DNA of 64,000 nucleotides from Caulobacter segnis (GTDB taxonomy: Bacteria > Pseudomonadota > Alphaproteobacteria > Caulobacterales > Caulobacteraceae), in NCBI RefSeq assembly GCF_023935105.1, contig NZ_CP096040.1, positions 4,569,001-4,633,000 on the forward strand, written 5' to 3'. The notes under the pieces are model-generated. The model made no database searches. It was not told where the DNA came from and worked only from the letters and a program-made list of their open reading frames with translations. The position numbers were made by a program, and so were the translations under genes. Below are positions 8,553 to 15,700 of the stretch, piece after piece; within the stretch, counting starts at the first letter, position 1, and the number at the start of each line of letters is the position of its first letter.

Positions 8553-9419
8553 ATGAGCGCCGCCACCTGCGTCTGGGACCTGAAGGCCACGCTGGGCGAG
8601 GGTCCGATCTGGACCGGCAACGCGTTGTGGTTCGTGGACATCAAGGACCACAAGATCCACCGCTACGACCCCGCCAGCGGCGACGCCACGACGGTCATCG
8701 CTCCGGAACAGGTCACCTTCCTGGCCCCGCTGGCCATCGGCGGCGGCTTCATCGCCGGCCTGAAGTCGGGCTTGCACAAGTTCCATCCGCTGACCGGCCT
8801 GCAGCGCATCCTGGAGGTCGAGGCGCCCGAACTCGACAACCGCACCAACGACGCCACCGTCGACGCCCAGGGCCGCCTGTGGTTCGGCACCATGCACGAC
8901 GGCGAAGCGACCCCGAGCGGCTCGCTCTATCGCATGGACGCCACCGGCGTGGCGCGGATGGACAAGGACATCTGCATCACCAACGGCCCGTGCGTCTCGC
9001 CCGACGGCAAGACCTTCTACCACACTGACACCCTGGAAAAGATCATCTGGGCCTATGACCTGGCCGAGGACGGCACGCTGTCGAACAAGCGCGCCTTCGT
9101 GAAGGTCGCCATCGGCGACGATGTCTATCCGGACGGCTCTGTGGTCGATTCCGAAGGCTACGTCTGGACCGCCCTGTGGGGCGGCTTCGGCGTCGTCCGC
9201 TTCTCGCCCAGCGGCGAGGCCGTGGACCGGATCGAGCTGCCCGCGCCCAACGTCACCAAGGTCTGCTTCGGCGGACCCGACCTCAAGACCCTGTTCTTCA
9301 CCACCGCCCGCAAGGGCCTGAGCGACGAGACCCTGGCCCAGTATCCGCTGGCCGGCGGCCTGTTCGCGCTTCAGGTCGACGTCGCGGGCCAGCCGCAATA
9401 CGAGGTCCGCCTTGTCTGA
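8553..9419 (+). CDS. xylC: D-xylono-1,4-lactonase (SMP-30/gluconolactonase family)
   Basis: It hydrolyses xylonolactone to xylonate. The 288-residue beta-propeller protein carries GEGPIWTGNALWFVDI (residues 13-28, metal-binding Glu in GEGP), NDATVDAQGRLWFGTMHD near 98-115, the ligand block CITNGPCVSPDGKTFYHTD near 141-159, and DGSVVDSEGYVWTALWGG near 195-212. These match SMP-30-type lactonases and the C. crescentus XylC C-terminus (EVRLV). The ATG at 8553 follows CACGGAGACTTCGAGT, a good ribosome site. It is 91 bp after xylB, with a hairpin in the gap, and overlaps xylD by 8 bp. Confidence 0.95.
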   Translation: MSAATCVWDLKATLGEGPIWTGNALWFVDIKDHKIHRYDPASGDATTVIAPEQVTFLAPLAIGGGFIAGLKSGLHKFHPLTGLQRILEVEAPELDNRTNDATVDAQGRLWFGTMHDGEATPSGSLYRMDATGVARMDKDICITNGPCVSPDGKTFYHTDTLEKIIWAYDLAEDGTLSNKRAFVKVAIGDDVYPDGSVVDSEGYVWTALWGGFGVVRFSPSGEAVDRIELPAPNVTKVCFGGPDLKTLFFTTARKGLSDETLAQYPLAGGLFALQVDVAGQPQYEVRLV

Positions 9420-11187
9420 TCGCACGCCCCGCCGGTTCCGGTCCCGCGATTGGTTCGATAATCCCGACCATATCGACATGACCGCGCTCTATCTGGAGCG
9501 CTTCATGAACTACGGGATCACGCCGGAGGAGCTGCGAAGCGGCAAGCCGATCATCGGCATCGCCCAGACCGGCAGCGACATCTCGCCCTGCAACCGCATC
9601 CACCTAGACCTGGTGACGCGGGTGCGGGACGGGATCCGCGACGCCGGCGGCATCCCCATGGAGTTTCCGGTCCACCCGATCTTCGAGAACTGCCGTCGCC
9701 CGACGGCGGCGCTGGACCGGAACCTCTCGTACCTCGGTCTCGTCGAGACCCTGCACGGCTATCCGATCGACGCCGTGGTCCTGACCACCGGCTGCGACAA
9801 GACCACCCCGGCCGGCATCATGGCCGCCACCACGGTCAACATCCCGGCCATCGTGCTGTCGGGCGGTCCGATGCTGGACGGCTGGCACGAGAACGAGCTG
9901 GTCGGTTCGGGCACCGTCATCTGGCGCTCGCGCCGCAAGCTGGCGGCCGGCGAGATCACCGAGGAAGAGTTCATCGAGCGCGCGGCCTCGTCGGCCCCCT
10001 CGGCGGGTCACTGCAACACCATGGGCACGGCCTCGACCATGAACGCCGTGGCCGAGGCCCTGGGCCTGTCGCTGACCGGCTGCGCGGCCATCCCGGCCCC
10101 GTACCGCGAGCGCGGCCAGATGGCCTACAAGACCGGCCAGCGGATCGTCGACCTGGCCTATGAGGACATCAAGCCCAAGGACATCCTGACCAAGAAGGCC
10201 TTCGAGAACGCCATCGCCCTGGTGGCGGCGGCCGGCGGCTCGACCAACGCCCAGCCGCACATCGCGGCCATGGCGCGCCACGCCGGCCTGGAGGTCACCG
10301 CCGACGACTGGCGCGCGGCCTACGACATCCCGCTGATCGTCAACATGCAGCCGGCCGGCAAGTATCTGGGCGAGCGCTTCCACCGGGCCGGCGGCGCCCC
10401 CGCCGTGCTGTGGGAGCTGCTGCAGCAGGGCCGCCTGCACGGCGACGTCCTCACCGTCACCGGCAAGACCATGGGTGAGAACCTGCAAGGCCGCGAGACC
10501 AGCGACCGCGAGGTGATCTTCCCCTATGCCCAGCCGCTGGCCGAAAAGGCCGGCTTCCTGGTGCTGAAGGGCAACCTGTTCGACTTCGCGATCATGAAGG
10601 CCAGCGTCATCGGCGCCGACTTCCGCGAGCGCTACCTGTCCCAGCCGGGCCGGGAAGGCGTCTTCGAGGCCCGCGCCATCGTGTTCGACGGCTCGGACGA
10701 CTATCACCACCGGATCAACGACCCGGCGCTGAACATCGACGAAAGCTGCATCCTGGTCATCCGCGGCGCGGGTCCGATTGGCTGGCCGGGCTCGGCAGAG
10801 GTCGTGAACATGCAGCCGCCGGATCACCTGCTGAAGAAGGGGATCATGAGCCTGCCCACCCTGGGCGACGGCCGCCAGTCGGGCACCGCCGACAGCCCCT
10901 CGATCCTCAACGCCTCGCCCGAAAGCGCTATCGGCGGCGGCCTGTCGTGGCTGCGCACCGGCGACACCATCCGCATCGACATCAACACCGGCCGCTGCGA
11001 CGCCCTGGTGGACGAGGCGACGATCGCCGAGCGCAAGAAGGAAGGCATCCCCGCCGTCCCCGAGACCATGACGCCCTGGCAGGAGATCTACCGGGCCCAT
11101 ACCGGCCAGCTGGAGACCGGCGGCGTGCTGGAGTTCGCGGTCAAGTACCAGGACCTGGCCGCCAAGCTGCCCCGGCACAATCACTAG
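9412..11187 (+). CDS. xylD: D-xylonate dehydratase (IlvD/Edd family)
   Basis: It dehydrates D-xylonate to 2-keto-3-deoxy-xylonate using an iron-sulfur cluster and Mg2+. The 591-residue protein has the cluster and substrate blocks of the family: TGSDISPCNRIHLDL near 51-65, LTTGCDKTTPAG near 124-135, SAGHCNTMGTASTMNA near 198-213. The start here is TTG at 9412, overlapping xylC. In C. crescentus the annotated protein begins a few codons earlier (MRSALS), but the equivalent upstream codon here is ACG, so that start does not exist in this genome. It is the last gene of the operon, followed by a clear terminator. Confidence 0.94.
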   Translation: MSDRTPRRFRSRDWFDNPDHIDMTALYLERFMNYGITPEELRSGKPIIGIAQTGSDISPCNRIHLDLVTRVRDGIRDAGGIPMEFPVHPIFENCRRPTAALDRNLSYLGLVETLHGYPIDAVVLTTGCDKTTPAGIMAATTVNIPAIVLSGGPMLDGWHENELVGSGTVIWRSRRKLAAGEITEEEFIERAASSAPSAGHCNTMGTASTMNAVAEALGLSLTGCAAIPAPYRERGQMAYKTGQRIVDLAYEDIKPKDILTKKAFENAIALVAAAGGSTNAQPHIAAMARHAGLEVTADDWRAAYDIPLIVNMQPAGKYLGERFHRAGGAPAVLWELLQQGRLHGDVLTVTGKTMGENLQGRETSDREVIFPYAQPLAEKAGFLVLKGNLFDFAIMKASVIGADFRERYLSQPGREGVFEARAIVFDGSDDYHHRINDPALNIDESCILVIRGAGPIGWPGSAEVVNMQPPDHLLKKGIMSLPTLGDGRQSGTADSPSILNASPESAIGGGLSWLRTGDTIRIDINTGRCDALVDEATIAERKKEGIPAVPETMTPWQEIYRAHTGQLETGGVLEFAVKYQDLAAKLPRHNH

Positions 11188-11190
11188 GAC

Positions 11191-11350
11191 TCTCCCTTCT
11201 CCCCGCGCGGGAGAAGGTGTCGGCGCGAGCCAACGGATGAGGGGTCGATAAACGCAGAACGCCGCGACCGGCCTATCGGCTAGTCGCGGCGTTTCTGTTC
11301 GTGCAACCCCTCATCCTGCCCTTCGGGCCACCCTCTTCCGCGAAGGGGAG
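11191..11350. repeat. GC-rich intergenic repeat, split by the xyl operon terminator
   Basis: The left half (CCTTCTCCCCGCGCGGGAGAAGG, then GGATGAGGGGT) and right half (AACCCCTCATCC, then CTCTTCCGCGAAGGGGAGAAGG) are inverted with respect to each other. The terminator hairpin at 11255-11297 lies between them. Elsewhere in the window the same repeat class has a shorter middle. Confidence 0.6.
11255..11297 (+). terminator. Rho-independent terminator of xylXABCD
   Basis: CAGAACGCCGCGAC pairs with GTCGCGGCGTTTCTG around the loop CGGCCTATCGGCTA, a stem of about 14 bp with one bulged A. It ends 110 bp after xylD. The T-run is short and interrupted (TTTCTGTTC). The stem is also symmetric for the opposite strand. 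Confidence 0.75.
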
Positions 11351-11360
11351 AAGGGTTACG

Positions 11361-11546
11361 CTAGTTCCCGGAGAACGAGCGGCGCTCGGGGTCGATGCCG
11401 CTCTGCTGGAGCACTTCGTTGGCCGTGGCCACTACGCTTTCGGCGTCCTGGCGCGAGGGCGAGACAAGCACGACCTCGTCGCCGACCGCGATGGCCCAGC
11501 GATCGCCATAGCGGCGGATGGTCAGTTGTCTGCTCTGCTGTGTCAT
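11361..11546 (-). CDS. Small conserved hypothetical protein, 61 residues
   Basis: A short soluble protein (begins MTQQSRQLTIRRYGDRWAI, contains VVLVSPSRQDAESVVATANEVLQ). The pattern of two or three beta strands followed by a helix resembles small DUF2188-like or dsRBD-like folds, but I cannot assign a function. It stands alone, convergent with the xyl operon. The AT-rich segment at 11640-11760 with a CtrA box lies upstream of its start. Codon use fits the genome. The ATG at 11544-11546 is used. Confidence 0.6.
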   Translation of the reverse strand: MTQQSRQLTIRRYGDRWAIAVGDEVVLVSPSRQDAESVVATANEVLQQSGIDPERRSFSGN

Positions 11547-11701
11547 GCGGGCGCTCGACTCCAGTCGGCAGCCTCGACGTTCAACATGGCCTCAACGTGG
11601 CAGCTTGGCCGTCGCTCGCGCTAGACGGGATCGCCGAAACCCAGCCGCGGGCCCCATCGAATGTCGCGGCAAGTAAAGAAAAATGACCATTACAGAAATG
11701 G

Positions 11702-11716
11702 TTAAGTAATCCTTAA
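11702..11716. promoter_or_regulatory. CtrA box (TTAA-N7-TTAA)
   Basis: TTAAGTAATCCTTAA matches the full CtrA consensus with exact 7-bp spacing, inside an unusually AT-rich stretch (about 11671-11745). It could serve the 61-residue gene on the left (156 bp from its start) or the acetyltransferase transcript on the right (start at 11958). Confidence 0.6.
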
Positions 11717-11724
11717 AAATTGCA

Positions 11725-11734
11725 CAAACGTTTG
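11725..11734. promoter_or_regulatory. Palindrome CAAACGTTTG
   Basis: A perfect 10-bp palindrome in the context TTGCACAAACGTTTGCAAAA, eight bases after the CtrA box. It may be a repressor site, and the extended sequence (TTGCA on the left, TGCAA on the right) is also symmetric. The regulator is unknown. Confidence 0.35.
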
Positions 11735-11829
11735 CAAAATTCTTGTGTAGGTTGAACCCGCGACACGGCGTATAACGGCGTTCATCGTAGGCGTCTTTTC
11801 ACAACACAAACAGCACGTTGCGACTCAAC

Positions 11830-11961
11830 ATGACCCCTTATAACCCCTGCGAATGGTCAAGCTCGACGACCGATATCTCGACGCAAAGACCCGTAATAGT
11901 GGTGTTTTCGCGAATTCGGCCCTCCGCCCTCCCGGCCCTTTTCGAGCGGGTGCGGCCATGA
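11830..11961 (+). CDS. Possible 43-residue leader ORF before the acetyltransferase
   Basis: This runs from ATG at 11830 (begins MTPYNPCEWSSSTTD) to TGA at 11959-11961, whose first bases form ATGA with the start of the acetyltransferase at 11958. The perfect coupling and the CtrA-box promoter region upstream make it worth noting. However, there is no strong ribosome site, the second half is Arg/Pro-rich like a chance frame, and I recognise no family. Confidence 0.25.
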   Translation: MTPYNPCEWSSSTTDISTQRPVIVVFSRIRPSALPALFERVRP

Positions 11962-12560
11962 GCGTCCGGCCCGCCCAGATCATGGATTTCGCGCCCCTGG
12001 CCCGCCTCTGGTGGCAGGGCTGGCGCGACGGCCACACCGCCCATGTCGCCGACGCCCTGGTGGCCCGGCGCACCCAGGAAAGCTTCATCGACCGCCTCGC
12101 CGTCGCCCTGCCCCACGTCCGCGTGGTGGGCCCGGTCGGCGCGCCGCTGGGCTTCCACCTGGTCAAGGGCGACGAGCTGAACCAGCTCTATGTGGACGAG
12201 GACTCGCGCGGAACGGGGATCGCCGCCCTGCTGATGGCCGACGCCCAGGACCGCCTGCTGGAAGCCGGGATCACCAAGGCCTGGCTGGCCTGCGCCGTCG
12301 GCAACCTGCGCGCCGCGCGCTTCTACGAGAAGGCCGGCTGGTCGAGGGCCGAGACCCAGACCATACCGACCGAGATCCCGAGCGGCTGGTTCCCGCTCAA
12401 GATCTGGCGCTACGAGAAGCAGCTGACGAACGACGCCTCAGCCTGGGCCGCCCGCGCTGAAGTCGAACTGTTCCGGCCGCGACTTGCCCCCGCCGAAGGC
12501 GTAGCTGAACCCAAAGAACACCGACCGGACGTTGGCGCTGCGCCGCGTGCGATCATGTAG
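11958..12560 (+). CDS. GNAT-family N-acetyltransferase
   Basis: A small acetyl-CoA-dependent acetyltransferase. The 200-residue protein shows the GNAT motif A (ELNQLYVDEDSRGTGIAALLMADAQ near 75-99, RGTGIA being the acetyl-CoA loop) and motif B (NLRAARFYEKAGW near 122-134). The substrate is unknown. I start at the ATG at 11958 rather than the GTG at 11853, because the alignable domain begins MSVRPAQ. After the domain ends (about WRYEKQL, residue 156) there are 44 more residues. They are encoded antisense to the 3' end of the TonB-receptor gene, a 123-bp convergent overlap, so this tail may be a readthrough extension. Confidence 0.82.
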   Translation: MSVRPAQIMDFAPLARLWWQGWRDGHTAHVADALVARRTQESFIDRLAVALPHVRVVGPVGAPLGFHLVKGDELNQLYVDEDSRGTGIAALLMADAQDRLLEAGITKAWLACAVGNLRAARFYEKAGWSRAETQTIPTEIPSGWFPLKIWRYEKQLTNDASAWAARAEVELFRPRLAPAEGVAEPKEHRPDVGAAPRAIM

Positions 12561-14633
12561 CGTCGGGGTGTCGGTGACGACCACCTCCTGGAACCAGTCG
12601 GCGGCGTCCTGCGCCGTGACCACGAACGAGAGCTTGTCGTTGACCTTCCGGCGATAGCCCAGGTTCAGCATCTTGAACGGCTCGCGATAGCCCTGCGGGG
12701 TGATGCGCTTGCCCGAGCTGAAGATGTTGGCCTGGAAGAAGTCCTTGGGCGTGGCCTGCCAGTTCAGGTTCGCCCGCCCCGACAGGGTCGTGCCCGAGCG
12801 CGTGCCGGTGAAGCCCAGATTGGCCGCGTCGATCTCGTTCCAGAAGGCGTTGCCCGACAGGTTGTAGGTCAGGGTCTTGGTCAGCCGACCATTGGCGACC
12901 AGCTCCAGGCCGCCGCTGCGGCTCTTGCCCAGGTTCCCGCGCGTGGTCAGGAAGACGCCATTCCCCAGGTCGCTGACCACGTCGGTCACGCCGTCGCGGG
13001 CGTTGCGGAAATAGGCGGTGGCCAGGTAGGTCGTCGGCCCCTTCCGGTACTGCCAGCCCAGTTCGTAGGAGTCGGTGATCTGGGGCTTCAGGTTCGGGTT
13101 GCCCTGCCGGTAGTTGTAGGGGTCGATATAGACCCGATACGGATGCAGGTCCTGGGCGCCCGGCCGCTGGACGCGGCGACTGAAGCTGGCGCTGAGACTT
13201 TGGCTGTCGCTGAGCCGATAGCCGGTATGCAGGGTCGGATAGACCTTGAAGTAGTCGTTGTCGGCCTTCACCCCGTGGGTCACGTCGTTCAGGCCGATCT
13301 GGACCTGCTCGGCCCGCAAGCCCCCCTGCACCGTGAAGTCGCCGAACGGCCGCTCATAGGTGACGTAGGCGGCGTAGACGTCCTGATCGTAAAGGTAGCG
13401 GTTGGTGCGGGCGGGATCGACGACCAGACCGCCCGCCGTGGCGCCGCTGGCGCCGAAGTTGGTGAAGTCGTTGCTGGACTGCTCGAAGTCGACGCCGGTC
13501 TTCAGCTTGACGTCCTTGGGCAGCGGCTTGCTGTAGTCCAGCTTGAAATTGGCCCGCTCCTGGTCGACGCCCAGGCCGACGCGCTCGTAGACGGTCGCGC
13601 CGGGCGTGTTGCGGGTCACCGCGTCGCCGTCGCGCTGGAAGTCGGTGACCTCGTATTCCAGGTGCGTGGTCAGCAGGTGGTCGGCGCCCTTCAGCTGACG
13701 GCGCCAGTCGCCGCTGATGGCGGCGTTGTCGCGGGTCATGTCGCCCGAGAGGTTGCGGAGATAGGCTCGCGCCGGCGCGCCGGCCGCGTTCAGGGCCGAA
13801 TAGGTCTCGTCGATGTCGGTGTCGAAGGCGATGTGGCGACCGCGGAGCTCCAGGCTGAGCCGGTTCTGCTTGTCGAGGTCATAGTCCAGCCCGCCGCGCA
13901 GATTGACCATGCCGCCGCTGTTGTCGACGGCCGCGTCCTGGGTGCTGGGCAGGAACTGGCCGCTGGCGGTGTCCCGGGTCTCGCGCTGGATCAGCTGGCG
14001 GGCGTCCTGGGTGTCGCGGCGATAGCTGGCGTCGCCGGTCAGGGCCAGCTTGCCGTTGCGGCGCGTGGCGCTGACCCCGCCGTTGTGGCGCCCGGCGGTG
14101 TCGACATTGAAGCGGACCGTGCCGTTGGTCCCCGGCTTCATGGTCTTCTTGGTGATCAGGTTGATGATCCCGGCCGAGCCGTCGGGGCGATAGGCGGCCG
14201 AGGGGTTGGTCATCACCTGGACGCGCTCGATCTGGTCGGCCGGCATGGCCATCAGGGCGTCGCCCTTGCCTTCGCCGCTGAACTGGTTGCTGGGCTTGCC
14301 GTCGATCATGATGGTGACGTTGGCGTCGCCGCGCAGGCTGACATTGCCGCGCACGTCGACCTCGACCGAAGGCACGTTGCGCAAGGCATCGGCGATCGAG
14401 CCCGTTCGGGCCGACAGGTCGTTGGCGACGCTGTAGCTGCGGCTGTCGATCGAGGTGCGCATGGCCGTCGAGTCCGAGCGGATCGTCACGCCCTCGACGG
14501 CGGTAGGGGCGTCTTTCGCGGCCGGCTTCGGCGCGGGGGACTGAGCGGCGGGCGCGGGGGCCGACTGGGCATGGCTCATCGCCGGCGGCAGCAACGCCGC
14601 GGCGGCGGCCAAGAGTACAAGCTTCAAACGCAC
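12438..14633 (-). CDS. TonB-dependent outer-membrane receptor
   Basis: A 731-residue outer-membrane protein: signal peptide (residues 1-22, ending MSHAQ), a Pro/Ala-rich linker, a plug domain (SIADALRNVPSVEVDVRGNVSLRG, then VTIMIDGKPS and PSAAYRPDGSAGIINLITKK) and a barrel of the outer-membrane beta-barrel-3 type. It ends FGFSYAFGGG plus a charged tail instead of a terminal aromatic. The start is GTG. The likely ligand is a sugar or its oligomer, because a LacI-type operator lies 42 bp upstream and the same site precedes the sugar symporter gene at 15.7 kb. There is no adjacent enzyme operon on the same strand. Confidence 0.88.
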   Translation of the reverse strand: MRLKLVLLAAAAALLPPAMSHAQSAPAPAAQSPAPKPAAKDAPTAVEGVTIRSDSTAMRTSIDSRSYSVANDLSARTGSIADALRNVPSVEVDVRGNVSLRGDANVTIMIDGKPSNQFSGEGKGDALMAMPADQIERVQVMTNPSAAYRPDGSAGIINLITKKTMKPGTNGTVRFNVDTAGRHNGGVSATRRNGKLALTGDASYRRDTQDARQLIQRETRDTASGQFLPSTQDAAVDNSGGMVNLRGGLDYDLDKQNRLSLELRGRHIAFDTDIDETYSALNAAGAPARAYLRNLSGDMTRDNAAISGDWRRQLKGADHLLTTHLEYEVTDFQRDGDAVTRNTPGATVYERVGLGVDQERANFKLDYSKPLPKDVKLKTGVDFEQSSNDFTNFGASGATAGGLVVDPARTNRYLYDQDVYAAYVTYERPFGDFTVQGGLRAEQVQIGLNDVTHGVKADNDYFKVYPTLHTGYRLSDSQSLSASFSRRVQRPGAQDLHPYRVYIDPYNYRQGNPNLKPQITDSYELGWQYRKGPTTYLATAYFRNARDGVTDVVSDLGNGVFLTTRGNLGKSRSGGLELVANGRLTKTLTYNLSGNAFWNEIDAANLGFTGTRSGTTLSGRANLNWQATPKDFFQANIFSSGKRITPQGYREPFKMLNLGYRRKVNDKLSFVVTAQDAADWFQEVVVTDTPTLHDRTRRSANVRSVFFGFSYAFGGGKSRPEQFDFSAGGPG

Positions 14634-14674
14634 GGCGATCCCCCAGACGACCCGGCCTCGGCGGCTCCCCGCCC

Positions 14675-14688
14675 CGACACCGGTATCA
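14675..14688. promoter_or_regulatory. LacI-type operator before the TonB receptor
   Basis: Read on the minus strand it is TGATACCGGTGTCG, sharing its first ten bases with the site before the symporter (TGATACCGGTAACA at 15606). Directly upstream on the minus strand are two direct repeats AAAATGTA (plus-strand 14693-14700 and 14708-14715) in an AT-rich promoter stretch. This suggests co-regulation of receptor and symporter. Confidence 0.6.
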
Positions 14689-14797
14689 TTACAAAATGTA
14701 CATGTGTAAAATGTATATCTGGTTGTTTAGCCCCGCTTCGCCGCCGAAGACAAATTTCTTTTCCGCAATGTTCGACTTCACGGGTCTGCCGCCGACC

Positions 14798-15193
14798 TCA
14801 AACCCGGAAGATGCGCTCGTTGTAGGCGGCCATGACGGCGTCGTGCGTCACCAGCCTCAGGCCTTCCGTCAGCCCCTGCGCCACCAGCAGCCGATCGAAC
14901 GGATCGGCGTGAATCGGCGGCAAGGTCCCGACGAGCACCGCCTGTTCCGGAGTAATCGCGATCAGCGAATAGCCGGAGGCGACGAACAGGGCCTGGGCTT
15001 CCGCCGCCGAGATCGGCATGGCGTTCGGGCCGGTCCGGCCCAGGCCGTGCTTGATGGCGATCTCCCAGAGGGTGACGGCGCTGACGCAGATCTCGTTGGC
15101 GGGCTCCAGGATCAGCGCGCGGGCCGCCGTCGACAGGCGCGGATCGTCGGACAGCGACCACAGCGCGATGTGCGTGTCCAGCAGCAGCCTCAC
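14798..15193 (-). CDS. PIN-domain toxin (VapC-like ribonuclease)
   Basis: A 131-residue PIN-domain protein: LLLDTHIALW at the N-terminus with the first acidic residue, the second acidic site in VTLWEIAIKHGLGR, and the third/fourth in HADPFDRLLVAQ near 95-106, then THDAVMAAY. This is the usual metal-binding quartet of Mg2+-dependent toxin ribonucleases. It starts with GTG, overlapping the antitoxin stop (GTGA at 15190-15193), so it is translated by coupling. Confidence 0.88.
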   Translation of the reverse strand: MRLLLDTHIALWSLSDDPRLSTAARALILEPANEICVSAVTLWEIAIKHGLGRTGPNAMPISAAEAQALFVASGYSLIAITPEQAVLVGTLPPIHADPFDRLLVAQGLTEGLRLVTHDAVMAAYNERIFRV

Positions 15194-15438
15194 GGCTCGG
15201 CGCGCAGGAACAGCGCGGCGACCTCGGCGTCTTCGGCCCCCGGGTCCTCTGGCGCCACGAACAGGCCCTTGGCGACGCCGATCCGGCGGGTCGTCTCGAC
15301 CCTGGGCCGCAAGGACGTCAGCCGCGCGGCGGGCCGGCCGTTGCGCGCGATGATCACCTCCTCGACCTCGCCCGTCTCGACCGCCTCGACCAGCTTGGAC
15401 AGCTGGCTCTTGGCGTCGTGCATGTTGACCGTCGGCAT
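15190..15438 (-). CDS. Phd/YefM-family antitoxin
   Basis: An 82-residue antitoxin beginning MPTVNMHDAKSQLSKLVEAV, followed by EVIIARNGRPAARL, the Phd/YefM DNA-binding and dimerisation pattern. The C-terminal acidic segment (APEDPGAEDAEVAALFLRAEP) should wrap the PIN toxin. A GTG two codons upstream (15444) is possible, but GAGGTGG sits at good spacing for the ATG at 15438. A perfect inverted repeat upstream is the probable autoregulatory operator. Confidence 0.85.
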   Translation of the reverse strand: MPTVNMHDAKSQLSKLVEAVETGEVEEVIIARNGRPAARLTSLRPRVETTRRIGVAKGLFVAPEDPGAEDAEVAALFLRAEP

Positions 15439-15449
15439 CGCCACCTCAC

Positions 15450-15467
15450 TTAGCTAATCATAGCTAA
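15450..15467. promoter_or_regulatory. Toxin-antitoxin autoregulatory operator
   Basis: TTAGCTA-ATCA-TAGCTAA is a perfect 7+7 inverted repeat starting 12 bp from the antitoxin start. Its position and symmetry fit binding by a Phd-type dimer. Confidence 0.7.
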
Positions 15468-15605
15468 CATATTTCCAGGGTGCGGGGAAGGAACTGGCGC
15501 GTCCTACCAGACGGACGTCGCGGGATCCTTCGCGGCTCTGCTATCCAGGGGCGGCAGGAGTGAGTCCGCGCCGGAGAGAGGTCGTCAGAACCACCGCTTG
15601 CGCGC

Positions 15606-15619
15606 TGATACCGGTAACA
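15606..15619. promoter_or_regulatory. LacI-type operator before the sugar symporter
   Basis: TGATACCGGTAACA, an imperfect palindrome centred on CCGG, 82 bp before the symporter start. It belongs to the family seen at 14675, 17380 and 39535. The 230-bp stretch from 15468 to 15700 holds no other gene that I can support. Confidence 0.6.
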
Positions 15620-15700
15620 CTAAGGTCGCCGGCAACTTTAAGGTTCGACAAGAACCAAAGGGCATCAACGGGCCGACCGGGCCCAACGGGGAGGACACCT

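Noticed and set aside
15468..15700. Possible tRNA or small RNA before the symporter
   Set aside because: I looked for a cloverleaf (CCA-end, TTC loop) and found none; only the LacI-type site is supported.
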